NCBI GenBank assembly: GCA_032718475.1
Contig: JAUCBJ010002689.1
Location: 5,001-26,072 of the forward strand
Reading direction: 5' to 3'
DNA: 21,072 nt
From: Nemertoderma westbladi
Lineage: Eukaryota > Xenacoelomorpha > Nemertodermatida > Nemertodermatidae
Shown here: positions 1-9,862 of the stretch, in pieces
How positions within the stretch are numbered: position 1 is the stretch's first letter
Layout: every line of letters starts with the position of its first letter
Made by a program: the position numbers and the translations under genes
The notes under the pieces: generated by a model
Databases searched by the model: none
What the model was told of the DNA's origin: nothing
The model's input: the letters and a program-made list of their open reading frames with translations, nothing else

Positions 1-629
1 CCGATATGCTGTGACAGTGTGACACCTAATAAGCTATTCGTTCCGATATGCTGTGACAGTATGACCCCTAATAACCTATTCGTTCCGATATGATGTGACA
101 ATGTGACACCTACTATCCTATTCGTTCCGATATGCTGTGACAGTGTGACCCCTAATAAGCTATTCGTTCCGATATGCTGTGACAGTATGACCCCTAATAA
201 CCTATTCGTTCCGATATGATGTGACAATGTGACACCTACTATCCTATTCGTTCCGATATGCTGTGACAGTATGACCCTTAATAACCTATTTGTTCCGATA
301 TGATGTGACAGTGTGACACCTACTAACCTACTCGTTCCGATATGCTGTGACAGTGTGACACCTACTAACCTATTCATTCCGATATGCTGTGACAGTGTGA
401 CACCTACTAACCTATTCATTCCGATATGCTATGACAGTGTGACACCTACTAACTTATTCGTTCCGATATTCTGTGACAGTGTGACACCTACTAACCTATT
501 CGTTCCAATATGATGTGACAGTGTGACACCTACTAACTTATTCGTTCCGATATTCTGTGACAGTGTGAAACCTACTAACTTATTCGTTCCGATATTCTGT
601 GACAGTGTGACACCACGTACCTTTTCGTT
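1..629. repeat. 42-bp minisatellite derived from exon D/5' splice site
   Basis: About 15 copies of a 42-bp unit, starting at 1, 43, 85 and so on to 589 and continuing off the left edge. On the minus strand each unit reads as a degraded copy of the end of exon D: GTCACAGCATATCGGAACGA then TAGGTTAGT, against exon GTCACAGCGTATCAGAACGA then AAGGTACGT. Thus VTAYQNEK has become VTAYRNE followed by a stop, and the donor AAG/GTACGT has become TAG/GTTAGT. The last unit (589-629, 41 bp) runs across the real donor into the exon. Units 1-3 recur as units 4-6 with one difference, a 126-bp higher-order repeat. Common variants are GACCCCTAATA and GACACCTACTA. Confidence 0.95.
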
Positions 630-767
630 CTGATACGCTGTGACTCCAATGAACGAGGTTTCTGGGTAGACGTATGTGTGGAAGGCGTCCCAACGTATGG
701 CCATAAGATCGTCGGCTCTCACAATGTGGAGACGTGGTTGGAATTTATGCATCGAGTTTAAAATTAC
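621..767 (-). CDS. Tbx6/16: T-box gene exon D: SMHK/VTAYQN segment
   Basis: An exon of exactly 49 codons (147 nt), phase 0 at both ends. The acceptor is CATTTTACTTTTAG before 767 and the donor is GAAAAG/GTACGT after 621. It encodes VILNSMHKFQPRLHIVRADD, then LMAIRWDAFHTYVYPETSF, then IGVTAYQNEK. SMHK.QPR.HIV and PET.F..VTAYQN are hallmark T-box motifs, and VTAYQN contacts DNA in solved T-box structures (family knowledge). HIV.ADDL...RW..F.T resembles Tbx16/VegT. In most T-box genes the following exon starts with ITQLKI; here it would lie left of position 1. The last seven codons and the donor are the template of the adjoining 42-bp tandem array. Confidence 0.94.
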
Positions 768-932
768 CTAAAAGTAAAATGCGGTACTTTATTGCTTTAC
801 GACAATTATTTGTTTAGTTTCTATAATGTTTTATTAAGCACTTAAGGTGACGCTGTGTGATAGGATTGCGAAGTCAAATACATATCCTACCGGACAGGGT
901 AGACGTATATTGTCGTAATAAAAGACAATATT

Positions 933-3547
933 GTACAAGGTTGGTGTAAGCAGTTGTAGGCCAATGCAGTTCCAGGATCTCGTGTGGTGTACAACTGCTG
1001 GTGTAAGCAGTAGACCAATGCTGTGACAGGTTCCCGTGGCCGTGGTGTACAACTGCTGGTGTAAGCAGTAGACCAATGCAGTTCCAGGTTCCCGTGGTGT
1101 ACAATGGCTGGTGTAAGCAGAAGACCAATGCAGTTCCAGGTTCCCATGGCCGTGGTGTACAACTGCTGGTGTAAGCAGTAGACCAATGCTGTGCCAGGTT
1201 CCCGTGGTGTACAATGGCTGGTGTAAGCAGTAGACCAATGCAGTTCCAGGTTCCCGTGGTGTACAACTGCTGGTGTAAGCAGTAGACCAATGCTGTGCCA
1301 GGTTCCCGTGGCCGTGGTGTACAACTGCTGGTGTAAGCAGTAGACCAATGCAGTTCCAGGTTCCCGTGGTGTACAATGGCTGGTGTAAGCAGTAGAGCGA
1401 TTCAGTTCCAGGTTCCCGTGGCCGTGGTGTACAACTGCTGGTGTAAGCAGTAGACCAATGCTGTGCCAGGTTCCCGTGGTGTACAATGGCTGGTGTAAGC
1501 AGTAGAGCGATTCAGTTCCAGGCTCCCGTGGCCGTGGTGTACAACTGCTGGTGTAAGCAGTAGACCAATGCTGTGCCAGGTTCCCGTGGCCGTGGTGTAC
1601 AACTGCTGGTGTAAGCAGTAGACCAATGCAGTTCCAGGTTCCCGTGGTGTACAACTGCTGGTGTAAGCAGTAGACCAATGCTGTGCCAGGTTCCCGTGGT
1701 GTACAATGGCTGGTGTAAGCAGTAGAGCGATTCAGTTCCAGGCTCCCGTGGCCGTGGTGTACAACTGCTGGTGTAAGCAGTAGACCAATGCTGTGCCAGG
1801 TTCCCGTGGCCGTGGTGTACAACTGCTGGTGTAAGCAGTAGACCAATGCTGTGCCAGGTTCCCGTGGCCGTGGTGTACAACTGCTGGTGTAAGCAGTAGA
1901 CCAATGCAGTTCCAGGTTCCCGTGGTGTACAACGGCTGGTGTAAGCAGTAGACTAATGCTGTGCCAGGTTCCCATGGCCGTGGTGTACAACTGCTGGTGT
2001 AAGCAGTAGACCAATGCTGTGCCAGGTTCCCGTGGTCGTGGTGTACAACTGCTGGTGTAAGCAGTAGACCAATGCAGTTCCAGGTTCCCGTGGTGTACAA
2101 CGGCTGGTGTAAGCAGTAGACCAATGCAGTTCCAGGTTCCCATGGCCGTGGTGTACAACTGCTGGTGTAAGCAGTAGACCAATGCTGTGCCAGGTTCCCG
2201 TGGTCGTGGTGTACAACTGCTGGTGTAAGCAGTAGACCAATGCTGTGCCAGGTTCCCGTGGCCGTGGTGTACAACTGCTGGTGTAAGCAGTAGACCAATG
2301 CAGTTCCAGGTTCCCGTGGTGTACAACGGCTGGTGTAAGCAGTAGACTAATGCTGTGCCAGGTTCCCATGGCCGTGGTGTACAACTGCTGGTGTAAGCAG
2401 TAGACCAATGCTGTGCCAGGTTCCCGTGGTCGTGGTGTACAACTGCTGGTGTAAGCAGTAGACCAATGCAGTTCCAGGTTCCCGTGGTGTACAACGGCTG
2501 GTGTAAGCAGTAGACCAATGCAGTTCCAGGTTCCCATGGCCGTGGTGTACAACTGCTGGTGTAAGCAGTAGACCAATGCTGTGCCAGGTTCCCGTGGTCG
2601 TGGTGTACAACTGCTGGTGTAAGCAGTAGACCAATGCAGTTCCAGGTTCCCGTGGTGTACAACGGCTGGTGTAAGCAGTAGAGCAATTCAGTTCCAGGCT
2701 CCCGTGGCCGTGGTGTAAAACTGCTGGTGTAAGCAGTAGACCAATGCTGTGCCAGGTTCCCGTGGTGTACAACGGCTGGTGTAAGCAGTAGAGCAATTCA
2801 GTTCCAGGCTCCCGTGGCCGTGGTGTACAACTGCTGGTGTAAGCAGTAGACCAATGCTGTGCCAGGTTCCCGTGGTGTACAATGGCTGGTGTAAGCAGTA
2901 GAGCGATTCAGTTCCAGGCTCCCGTGGCCGTGGTGTACAACTGCTGGTGTAAGCAGTAGACTAATGCTGTGCCAGGTTCCCGTAGCCGTGGTGTACAACT
3001 GCTGGTGTAAGCAGTAGACCAATGCAGTTCCAGGTTCCCGTGGTGTACAACGGCTGGTGTAAGCAGTAGAGCGATTCAGTTCCAGGCTCCCGTGGCCGTG
3101 GTGTACAACTGCTGGTGTAAGCAGTAGACTAATGCTGTGCCAGGTTCCCGTAGCCGTGGTGTACAACTGCTGGTGTAAGCAGTAGACCAATGCAGTTCCA
3201 GGTTCCCGTGGTGTACAACTGCTGGTGTAAGCAGTAGACTAATGCTGTGCCAGGTTCCCGTGGCCGTGGTGTACAACTGCTGGTGTAAGCAGTAGACCAA
3301 TGCAGTTCCAGGTTCCCGTTGTGTACAACTGCTGGTGTAAGCAGTAGACTAATGCTGTGCCAGGTTCCCGTGGCCGTGGTGTACAACTGCTGGTGTAAGC
3401 AGGTGATCAATGCTGTGCCAGGTTCCCGTGGCCGTGGTGTACAACTGCTGGTGTAAGCAGGTGACCAATGCTGTGCCAGGTTCCCGTGGCCGTGGTGTAC
3501 AGCTGCCGGTGTAAGCAGTAGACCAATGCTGTGCCAGGTTCTCGTGG
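933..3547. repeat. 50/56-bp intronic minisatellite array
   Basis: About 49 tandem units fill most of the 2892-bp intron between exons C and D. Two length classes differ by a 6-bp GGCCGT-type insert (GTGGCCGTGG or GTGGTCGTGG against GTGG), giving 56- and 50-bp units. A second variable site is TGCTGTGCC against TGCAGTTCC, and a third is AGACCAATGC against AGAGCGATTC. Variants are combined in blocks that repeat, indicating unequal exchange or slippage of multi-unit segments. Each unit carries CTGCTGGTGTAAGCAG, an inverted repeat with a 5-bp stem (CTGCT/AGCAG) and a 6-nt loop. The end units are most diverged. The long open frames on the minus strand here are repeat artefacts. Confidence 0.95.
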
Positions 3548-3659
3548 ATGGGTACCGAGTCTAATTTGCCACTTAGTTGAAAAAAGCTTTTAGCTTTACC
3601 AAAGTTAATGTTATAAATAAATAATAAAGTAAGTGAAGAAAGGTTATCTTAAAGCTTAC

Positions 3660-3768
3660 ATGGCCTTGGCGATCGAGATTGTTGTTTGTGAGTTTCAGAC
3701 GGTGAAATGTTACTGGTTGGCTCATCCATGTCTCCCCATTAGCTGGAGAATCTGGGTGGATATACAAT
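3660..3768 (-). CDS. Tbx6/16: T-box gene exon C: HPDSP/KLTNN segment
   Basis: An exon of 109 nt (1 + 36 codons). The acceptor is TTTACTTTACAG before 3768 and the donor is GCCAT/GTAAGC after 3660, phase 0. It encodes [15 protein letters not shown], then [21 protein letters not shown], the most conserved T-box block (HPDSPA.G..WM....F..LKLTNN..D..GH). The next exon starts VILNSMHK, so the splice restores GHVILNSMHK, the family's usual junction. It lies 219 bp after exon B. The apparent ORF running on to 3573 is read-through into the intron and is not coding. The residues QPVTFHR favour Tbx6/16 over Tbx2/3. Confidence 0.93.
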
Positions 3769-3928
3769 CTGTAAAGTAAAATAAATAGAGATTAATTAAT
3801 TAAATCCATTCCGCATGTCATACATCTCAAGTGACACCAATATCACTGCTTAACGAGAAGGACATCGGATCACCAGCGTATTTTATTAAATACGTACAGT
3901 ATATGGTCTATATTCAACCGTCTGATGA

Positions 3929-3946
3929 CCCCCCCCCCCCCCCCCC
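3929..3946. repeat. Poly(C) homopolymer, 18 nt
   Basis: An uninterrupted run of 18 C on the plus strand (18 G on the gene strand) within the short 219-bp intron between exons B and C. It is likely length-polymorphic. A G-run in the pre-mRNA could form a quadruplex, which is inference only. Confidence 0.95.
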
Positions 3947-3987
3947 GCCATCCCTATGGCTTTCCCCTAAATCTAGTTGTTGCTCAC

Positions 3988-4146
3988 CTTCCAGGGAGTC
4001 TTGGCTCTGCTTTTCCTGACACCACCCAGCGGCTGTTGTGGAATTTGTATCGACAGTCGTCTATTGGCGCCAAATCCATTAGAAGTATGTAGTTCGCGTC
4101 GGAATCCATTCCGGTAATTGTGTAGCGAATTGTTGGGAACATTCGC
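3988..4146 (-). CDS. Tbx6/16: T-box gene exon B: central T-box
   Basis: An exon of 159 nt (1 + 52 codons + 2). The acceptor is AACAATTATTTTCAG before 4146 and the donor is GGAAG/GTGAGC after 3988. It encodes [19 protein letters not shown], then [19 protein letters not shown], then [15 protein letters not shown], which follow the T-box pattern RRMFP...V..SG.D....Y.L.MD..P.D..RY.....W...GKA.P. The [12 protein letters not shown] block matches Tbx2/3 and related groups, while GKAEPRLP is a Tbx6 trait. The split Arg codon (AG from this exon, A from exon C) gives [12 protein letters not shown]. The 5' edge of this exon has a degenerate tandem copy in the intron (see the 4119-4210 entry). Confidence 0.9.
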
Positions 4147-4210
4147 CTGAAAATAATTGTTTACTGAATATTTGGGAAAATTCGTCTGAAAGTAATAAAT
4201 TGTAGCGAAA
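4119..4210. repeat. Degenerate duplication of the exon B acceptor region
   Basis: Plus-strand 4127-4157 (GAATTGTTGGGAACATTCG, then CCTGAAAATAAT) is matched by 4166-4196 (GAATATTTGGGAAAATTCG, then TCTGAAAGTAAT) with about 5 differences in 31 bp, spaced 39 bp apart. TGTAGCGAA also recurs at 4121 and 4202. On the gene strand this is a copy of the polypyrimidine tract, CAG and first codons of exon B placed just upstream. The copy retains a CAG acceptor, but its reading frame meets a TAA within about 10 codons, so it looks like a non-coding decoy. Intron-to-exon boundary duplication is also seen at exon D. Confidence 0.7.
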
Positions 4211-7200
4211 GAACAATAGTCGTTGTAAAATTATTATTACTATAGCACGAATGAAAAAATGCCATAATTTAATTATGCGGAGCGTTTCGATTTATTACAT
4301 CAGTAATATCATAAGTAATAAGTCGTAAAGTCCCGCAAAATTAAATTAAGTCATTTTTTTTCATTCTCGCTAGTTATAATTTTTTTTACCAACGATTACG
4401 TTATCCAACTGGGACTTCAATAACAATAGTCTGAAAATGTTTGTTAAAGTGGCCTACCGGGAATGTAATGTATATTAAGTTCGAAACGCGAAAATAATCT
4501 AACAAAATTCGCGATCCTCCATGGATTATGTATTCCATGTGACGCCGCCATTCCAGCCACTTGTGTTCGAAAACAATTTAGGGTTTATTTTAGTGCCGAT
4601 ATGATAGGCTAGTTATTATACAGTTAATGGTCTGGGGGGAGGGAATTCATTAATAGAACATTACCTTATCTGATCACTCTAGGTTATGCAGTCTGCTATA
4701 GTAAGCATATTTAAGGCTCTTATAGGCACCGTACAATATAGTACCGCACAATCAATCTACTTAGAACTAATTACAACCCTCTAATCTCCATCTGAGAAAA
4801 AATAGCACTGCATTATCCTTTGTAACGGTGAATTATTCACGTAGGCACCTGATTTTATTTTTGCAACGGCAGTAAATTCGCTGTTAGGGTTATAAATCCT
4901 TAGCTAAATAAAAATATTTCACAAAATGGAAATTACACGCTTCAATGGGTATTTCGGGGGGTCGAACCAGGTATTAACAATCACCTAGATAGAGACTACA
5001 ACCATATAGTTCGCATTAACGTAGACATATTGACGCCTCGTAAACCAAAACAAAGAATGCCAGTTTTCCGCCCGGAAACGGACATATTCGTATTCATATA
5101 ACATAATTCGTTCGTTATGCTGTTCCTTATTCCTAGTCCTTATTCCTAGTCCTTATTCGCATCTGCTGATTTAGTTTCATAAATGAATTCGGTTCGATAA
5201 CGTTTCATTTTCACTCTCACAGAATCAGTTGTCATTTGTACATGGAATTATTTGTAGCAGATATTTGATTGTAAAATTAACATTTATATAGTTGCATATA
5301 TATATATATATATATATATACATTATATATATATACAGTGGGGACAGGGGGGACAGTGTACAGTGGGGACTACAGTATAGACATCCCTCTTCCGGAGAAA
5401 ATCAACGTAAATACATTAAATTGTAACCTAATATGAATGAATATTTTGTAACTGAATATTTTTACAATTCGATTGGCGACGTCTTGTATTTCCTTCCGAT
5501 ACAAATTGGGGTTATTAAAGTAAAATATTATAGATACAAGTTGGAAGTGGGGGGAACCACCGAACCAAAACAGTAAATGATAATTAGGAATATTGTAGAA
5601 ATACCAATTTATTTGAGAATCAACAATAACCCCATTAGCAATGCATTTGTTTGCCGCCCTTCGGGGTTTCGCGCATGTTTTGCCGCTCTTTGCCACGCAA
5701 AGATTGTGCCAATCGCCGTGTATACGGTAGGTCAAACTGTCTTATACTATAGAAATCACACAATGCCATATTGGTGTTATACAGTGTGTCGATTAATTCC
5801 TGTAATCGTATTCGCACTGTATGTTTAATTAAGTAATGAGTATCACGTACAATAAAATCATAATAGCGATATTGAGTTCGCACATTAAAGTCCTCAAACC
5901 GACTTTATTATTGGCTAAACAAACCAGCCACTTTGATTTGTTCCGCCACAACCTACTGTATTATTGTACCACAGTGTGTATGGTAGTTGTAGTAGTAGTA
6001 TAATGTGCAGTTTCTATTACACGAACTTTGTAAACAAAAAAGAAGATAACAATGTAATCTCTGGTGATTTTATAACCCTCTTTGGCTGAAATCGAACCGA
6101 AAAATAGTAAATATTGCATTAATTAAACCCCTAAACTCAATACTCCATAGCTTAGGGCCCACTGTTAGCTCAGAACAATATTTAGCACACAATCCGTATC
6201 TGTTATCTGTAGTTTAAACATTGTCGGATTGTTTATTTTTTTAAGGAGATGTGTTGTATAGAAAAAATTATGCATTTTTCCAAGTTGAATTTGGAATTAT
6301 TGATGTCACACAAGAGCTATGTGTCGTGCAGAACTAACTTGGTCCGTAAAATAACACAGTATAACAATTGGTGCAACCTAACACACACAGACTGGAGTCA
6401 TACAATAATACAGTAGTTCCACCTGCCCCCATTTAGAATAACAAAACGTGTCTTCCTCTCCACATAATTGAAACCTTTTGACTAACCGTGCAGAATTTTG
6501 CGCAAAGTTTAATTTTACAAAAGAGATTTGGAAAAACGAACATCTGGCATACCGGTACCGGTTTGAAAACATAATGGAGCTTTACCGTGCAGGCCTATAG
6601 TGATTATAAATATCCAAACAACAGCTAATTCATTATGTTTGTTGGTTTGTTAGTGTAGGATTTATAAATTAGCCGAGTGTAATCGCTACACCGACAGCCA
6701 CAACCGACAGCAACAAATATGAAACTGTAACCTGCTTGATTTGGTTGGAATCCGTCCACAGTAATGTAACCTGTTCCTTTCCCACAATTTATAAGGATTA
6801 GCTTGAATTAGAGTTTTAATAATGGTTGTCCCTATATGGATGTCATGTCGGTTGTCTAGCTTTTTCACACGAAATAGCCTATACATAATACAGTTTAAAA
6901 ATACATTTTTATCTCAAATTGTTGACACAAACAAATGATGAGAAACGGCTGATAAAAGTTTTATGTTTATTAATTCTATTTGCGCCTCATAGGAACACAT
7001 TTTATGATGTGCGTGTGTCGCGTTTGGTGGATGCTTGACGTTCCGAAATCGGGTGTTTTATAGTACACCGGATGGTACCAGCAGCTTACATCCACCAAAA
7101 GCGTTGTAATAAACAATTGGACCCCCGAGGTTTTAATTAACCCGGCACTGTATAACTGCGTCGCTGTATTTGTTTTTAATAACCCTAAAATAAATGGCAC

Positions 7201-7247
7201 AAACTTTACTAACTCGTTAAACATTCCGACGTGGTCTTTGGATTTCT
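4211..7247. other. Intron interior, no gene seen
   Basis: AT-rich non-coding sequence inside the large T-box intron. I found no exon-like T-box block, no RNA gene and no recognisable transposon protein. The only clear simple repeat is a (TA)n tract at 5296-5335, followed by short ACAGTGGGGAC repeats near 5335-5370. The open frames of 60-120 codons here match no family I recognise and have no conserved motif. Confidence 0.6.
5296..5335. repeat. (TA)n microsatellite with adjoining ACAGTGGGGAC repeats
   Basis: Alternating TA for about 40 bp, interrupted once by CATT. It is followed to about 5370 by three imperfect copies of ACAGTGGGGAC or a close variant. It is intronic with respect to the T-box gene. 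Confidence 0.9.
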
Positions 7248-9135
7248 AATTACGCCGCAGAGTTACACTACCCGAATTACTCCGCAGTGTTACACTACCC
7301 GAAATACTCCGCAGTGTTACACTACCCGGATTACTCCGCAGTGTTACACTACCCGAATTACTCCGCAGTGTTACACTACCCGAATTACTCCGCAGTGTTA
7401 CACTACCCGAATTACTCCTCAGTCCGCAGTGTTACACTACCCGAATTACTCCGCAGTGTTACACTACCCGAATTACTCCGCAGTGTTACACTACCCGAAT
7501 TACTCCGCAGTGTTACACTACCCGAATTACTCCGCAGTGTTACACTACCCGAATTACTCCGCAGTGTTACACTACCCGAATTACTCCGCAGTGTTACACT
7601 ACCCGAATTACTCCGCAGTGTTACACTATCCGAATTACTCCGCAGTGTTACACTACCCGGATTACTCCGCAGTGTTACACTACCCGAAATACTCCGCAGT
7701 CCGCAGTGTTACACTACCCGAATTACTTCGCAGTGTTACACTACCCGAATTACTCCGCAGTGTTACACTACCCGAATTACTCCGCAGTGTTACACTACCC
7801 GAATTACTACGCAGTGTTACACTACCCGAATTACTCCGCAGTGTTACACTACCCGAATTACTCCGCAGTGTTACACTACCCGAATTACTCCGCAGTGTTA
7901 CACTACCCGAATTACTCCGCAGTGTTACACTACCCGAATTACTCCGCAGTGTTACACTACCCGAATTACTCCGCAGTGTTACACTACCCGAATTACTCCG
8001 CAGTGTTACACTACCCGAATTACTACGCAGTGTTACACTACCCGAATTACTCCGCAGTGTTACACTACCCGAATTACTCCGCAGTGTTACACTACCCGAA
8101 TTACTCCGCAGTGTTACACTACCCGAAATACTCCGCAGTCCGCAGTGTTACACTACCCGAATTACTCCGCAGTGTTACACTACCCGAATTACTCCGCAGT
8201 GTTACACAACCCGAATTACTCCGCAGTGTTACACTACCCGAAATACTCCGCAGTGTTACACTACCCGAATTACTCCGCAGTGTTACACTACCCGAATTAC
8301 TCCGCAGTGTTACACTACCCGAATTACTCCGCAGTGTTACACAACCCGAATTACTCCGCAGTGTTACACTACCCGAATTACTCCGCAGTGTTACACTACC
8401 CGAATTACTCCGCAGTGTTACATTACACGAATTACTCCGCAGTGTTACACTACCCGAATTACTCCGCAGTGTTACACTACCCGAATTACTCCGCAGTGTT
8501 ACACAACCCGAATTACTCCGCAGTGTTACACTACCCGAATTACTCCGCAGTGTTACACTACCCGAATTACTCGGCAGTGTTACACTACCCGAATTACTCG
8601 GCAGTGTTACACTACCCGAATTACTCCGCAGTGTTACACTACCCGAATTACTCGGCAGTGTTACACTACCCGAATTACTCCGCAGTGTTACACTACCCGA
8701 ATTACTCCGCAGTGTTACACTACCCGAATTACTTCGCAGTGTTACACTACCCGAATTACTCGGCAGTGTTACACTACCCGAATTACTCCGCAGTGTTACA
8801 CTACCCGAATTACTCCGCAGTGTTACACTACCCGAATTACTTCGCAGTGTTACACTACCCGAATTACTCCGCAGTGTTACACTACCCGAATTACTCCGCA
8901 GTGTTACACTACCCGAATTACTCCGCAGTGTTACACTACCCGAATTACTCCGCAGTGTTACACTACCCGAATTACTCCGCAGTGTTACACTACCCGAATT
9001 ACTCCGCAGTGTTACACTACCCGAATTACTCCGCAGTGTTACACTACCCGAATTACTCCGCAGTCCGCAGTGTTACACTACCCGAATTACTCCGCAGTGT
9101 TACACTTCCGAATTACTCCGCAGTGTTACACTACC
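7248..9135. repeat. 27-bp minisatellite array, about 69 copies
   Basis: A nearly perfect 27-bp tandem repeat beginning CCGCAGTGTTACACTACCCG, followed by AATTACT. Period is kept exactly over 1.88 kb apart from four units lengthened by a 7-bp CCGCAGT duplication (at 7417, 7694, 8133 and 9058, spaced 277, 439 and 925 bp, that is 10, 16 and 34 units plus 7 bp) and one 1-bp-short unit near 9092. Each unit contains the odd palindrome AGTGTTACACT. Point variants (TTCGCAG, TCGGCAG, TACGCAG, ACACAACCC, CGAAATACT) recur in scattered units. Because 27 is divisible by 3 and the unit lacks stops on the plus strand, all three plus frames are open for 480-650 codons; none is a gene. It lies in the 6.3-kb T-box intron. 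Confidence 0.97.
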
Positions 9136-9240
9136 ATACCATAATATGTGCTTTTTGGGATATTAACAAATTCTATATACATCAAATAATATGGGAACTA
9201 TGCATCAAAAAAAATAATAACACCAATTATTAAACTGTGT

Positions 9241-9500
9241 GGCGGTGTAGCTCAGTTGGTGGAGCGCTGGGCCTGCCATCCACTGGTTGTAGGTTCAGCC
9301 CCGCTAGGGTCCACTCAGCCTTTCATCCACTTGTGTCGATAAAATGAGTACCAGTTAAATTACTGGGAGCAAAACAAGGGTTAAGAGTAAGTAGCGCCCA
9401 CCGCCACCCCTAATCTCGGGTAGCAGCAATCGAAAGAGGAGCCTTCGGGTCGCCTCCGGACTCGGCCGACTGTTTGTTTTGTGATGCCATAATAGATAAG
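9241..9500 (+). mobile_element. tRNA-derived SINE
   Basis: The first 73 bp resemble a tRNA: an acceptor-like GGCGGTG, box A TAGCTCAGTTGG with a D-arm (GCTC...GAGC), and a box B-like GGTTCAGCCCC. These are RNA polymerase III internal promoter elements. A body follows with ATGAGTACCAGTTAAATTAC, GCGCCCACCGCC and then the block AGAGGAGCCTTCGGGTCGCC. That block recurs in two decayed copies at about 15196 and 15955, showing that the family is dispersed. The 3' end is judged only from loss of similarity and is uncertain. It sits immediately after the 27-bp array in the T-box intron. It is not a functional tRNA gene: the anticodon arm is poor and box B is changed. Confidence 0.8.
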
Positions 9501-9862
9501 AAATAATTATGTGTGCGTGCATATGTACAAATTAAACTGCTGAATGGGTGTGTATATGTTTTAAAAATCACTCACCTCGCCTATTGAAGTATTTGTAAGT
9601 ATTTGTACCGTATATATACAGAACCTAAACCAATGGAAGATTCCCTACTCATTGTAACTGTTGTTTTTTTTTCAAATTATATAATTTTATCAAAATGGAA
9701 ATCGTCAGTATCGATTTAGTTCGAAACATTATAGTTACATGGATGTGTCACATGCTGCGTGTATCCTAAATATTTATACCAGAGTATTATATATATCAAC
9801 GGATAGGTACCCAATGGAGGGTGAAATGTGCCAATATAAAATTATCGAATAATTATAATGTT

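Noticed and set aside
850-910. Possible extra copy of exon D sequence in the intron (ACGCTGTG and GGGTAGACGTAT in common)
   Set aside because: The two words are in the same order but at different spacing (28 against 46 bp), and the sequence between does not align; too weak to call.
887-2686. A 599-codon minus-strand open frame and its overlapping partners
   Set aside because: They are minisatellite read-through. Several frames are open in parallel, and the array lies between two T-box exons with intact splice sites.
1-3547. CRISPR-like direct repeats
   Set aside because: The units are head-to-tail tandem repeats without unique spacers, in a eukaryotic intron.
3831-4019. A plus-strand frame with a poly-Pro run
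   Set aside because: It is the poly(C) tract plus the antisense of T-box exon B.
621-4146. T-box exons as a processed or dead pseudogene
   Set aside because: Introns with good splice sites remain, phases match, and no stop or frameshift occurs in the four exons.
5370-5883. Open frames of 82-121 codons on both strands
   Set aside because: No recognisable motif, overlapping frames on opposite strands, and location in the large T-box intron.
7231-9233. Three overlapping plus-strand open frames of 486-648 codons with 9-residue repeats
   Set aside because: The 27-bp unit is a multiple of three and has no stop on this strand, so all three frames are open at once. There is no start context, no non-repeat domain, and the region is intronic to the T-box gene.
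9241-9313. A functional tRNA gene
   Set aside because: Box A is good, but the anticodon arm pairs poorly, box B is altered and a SINE body follows with other genomic copies.
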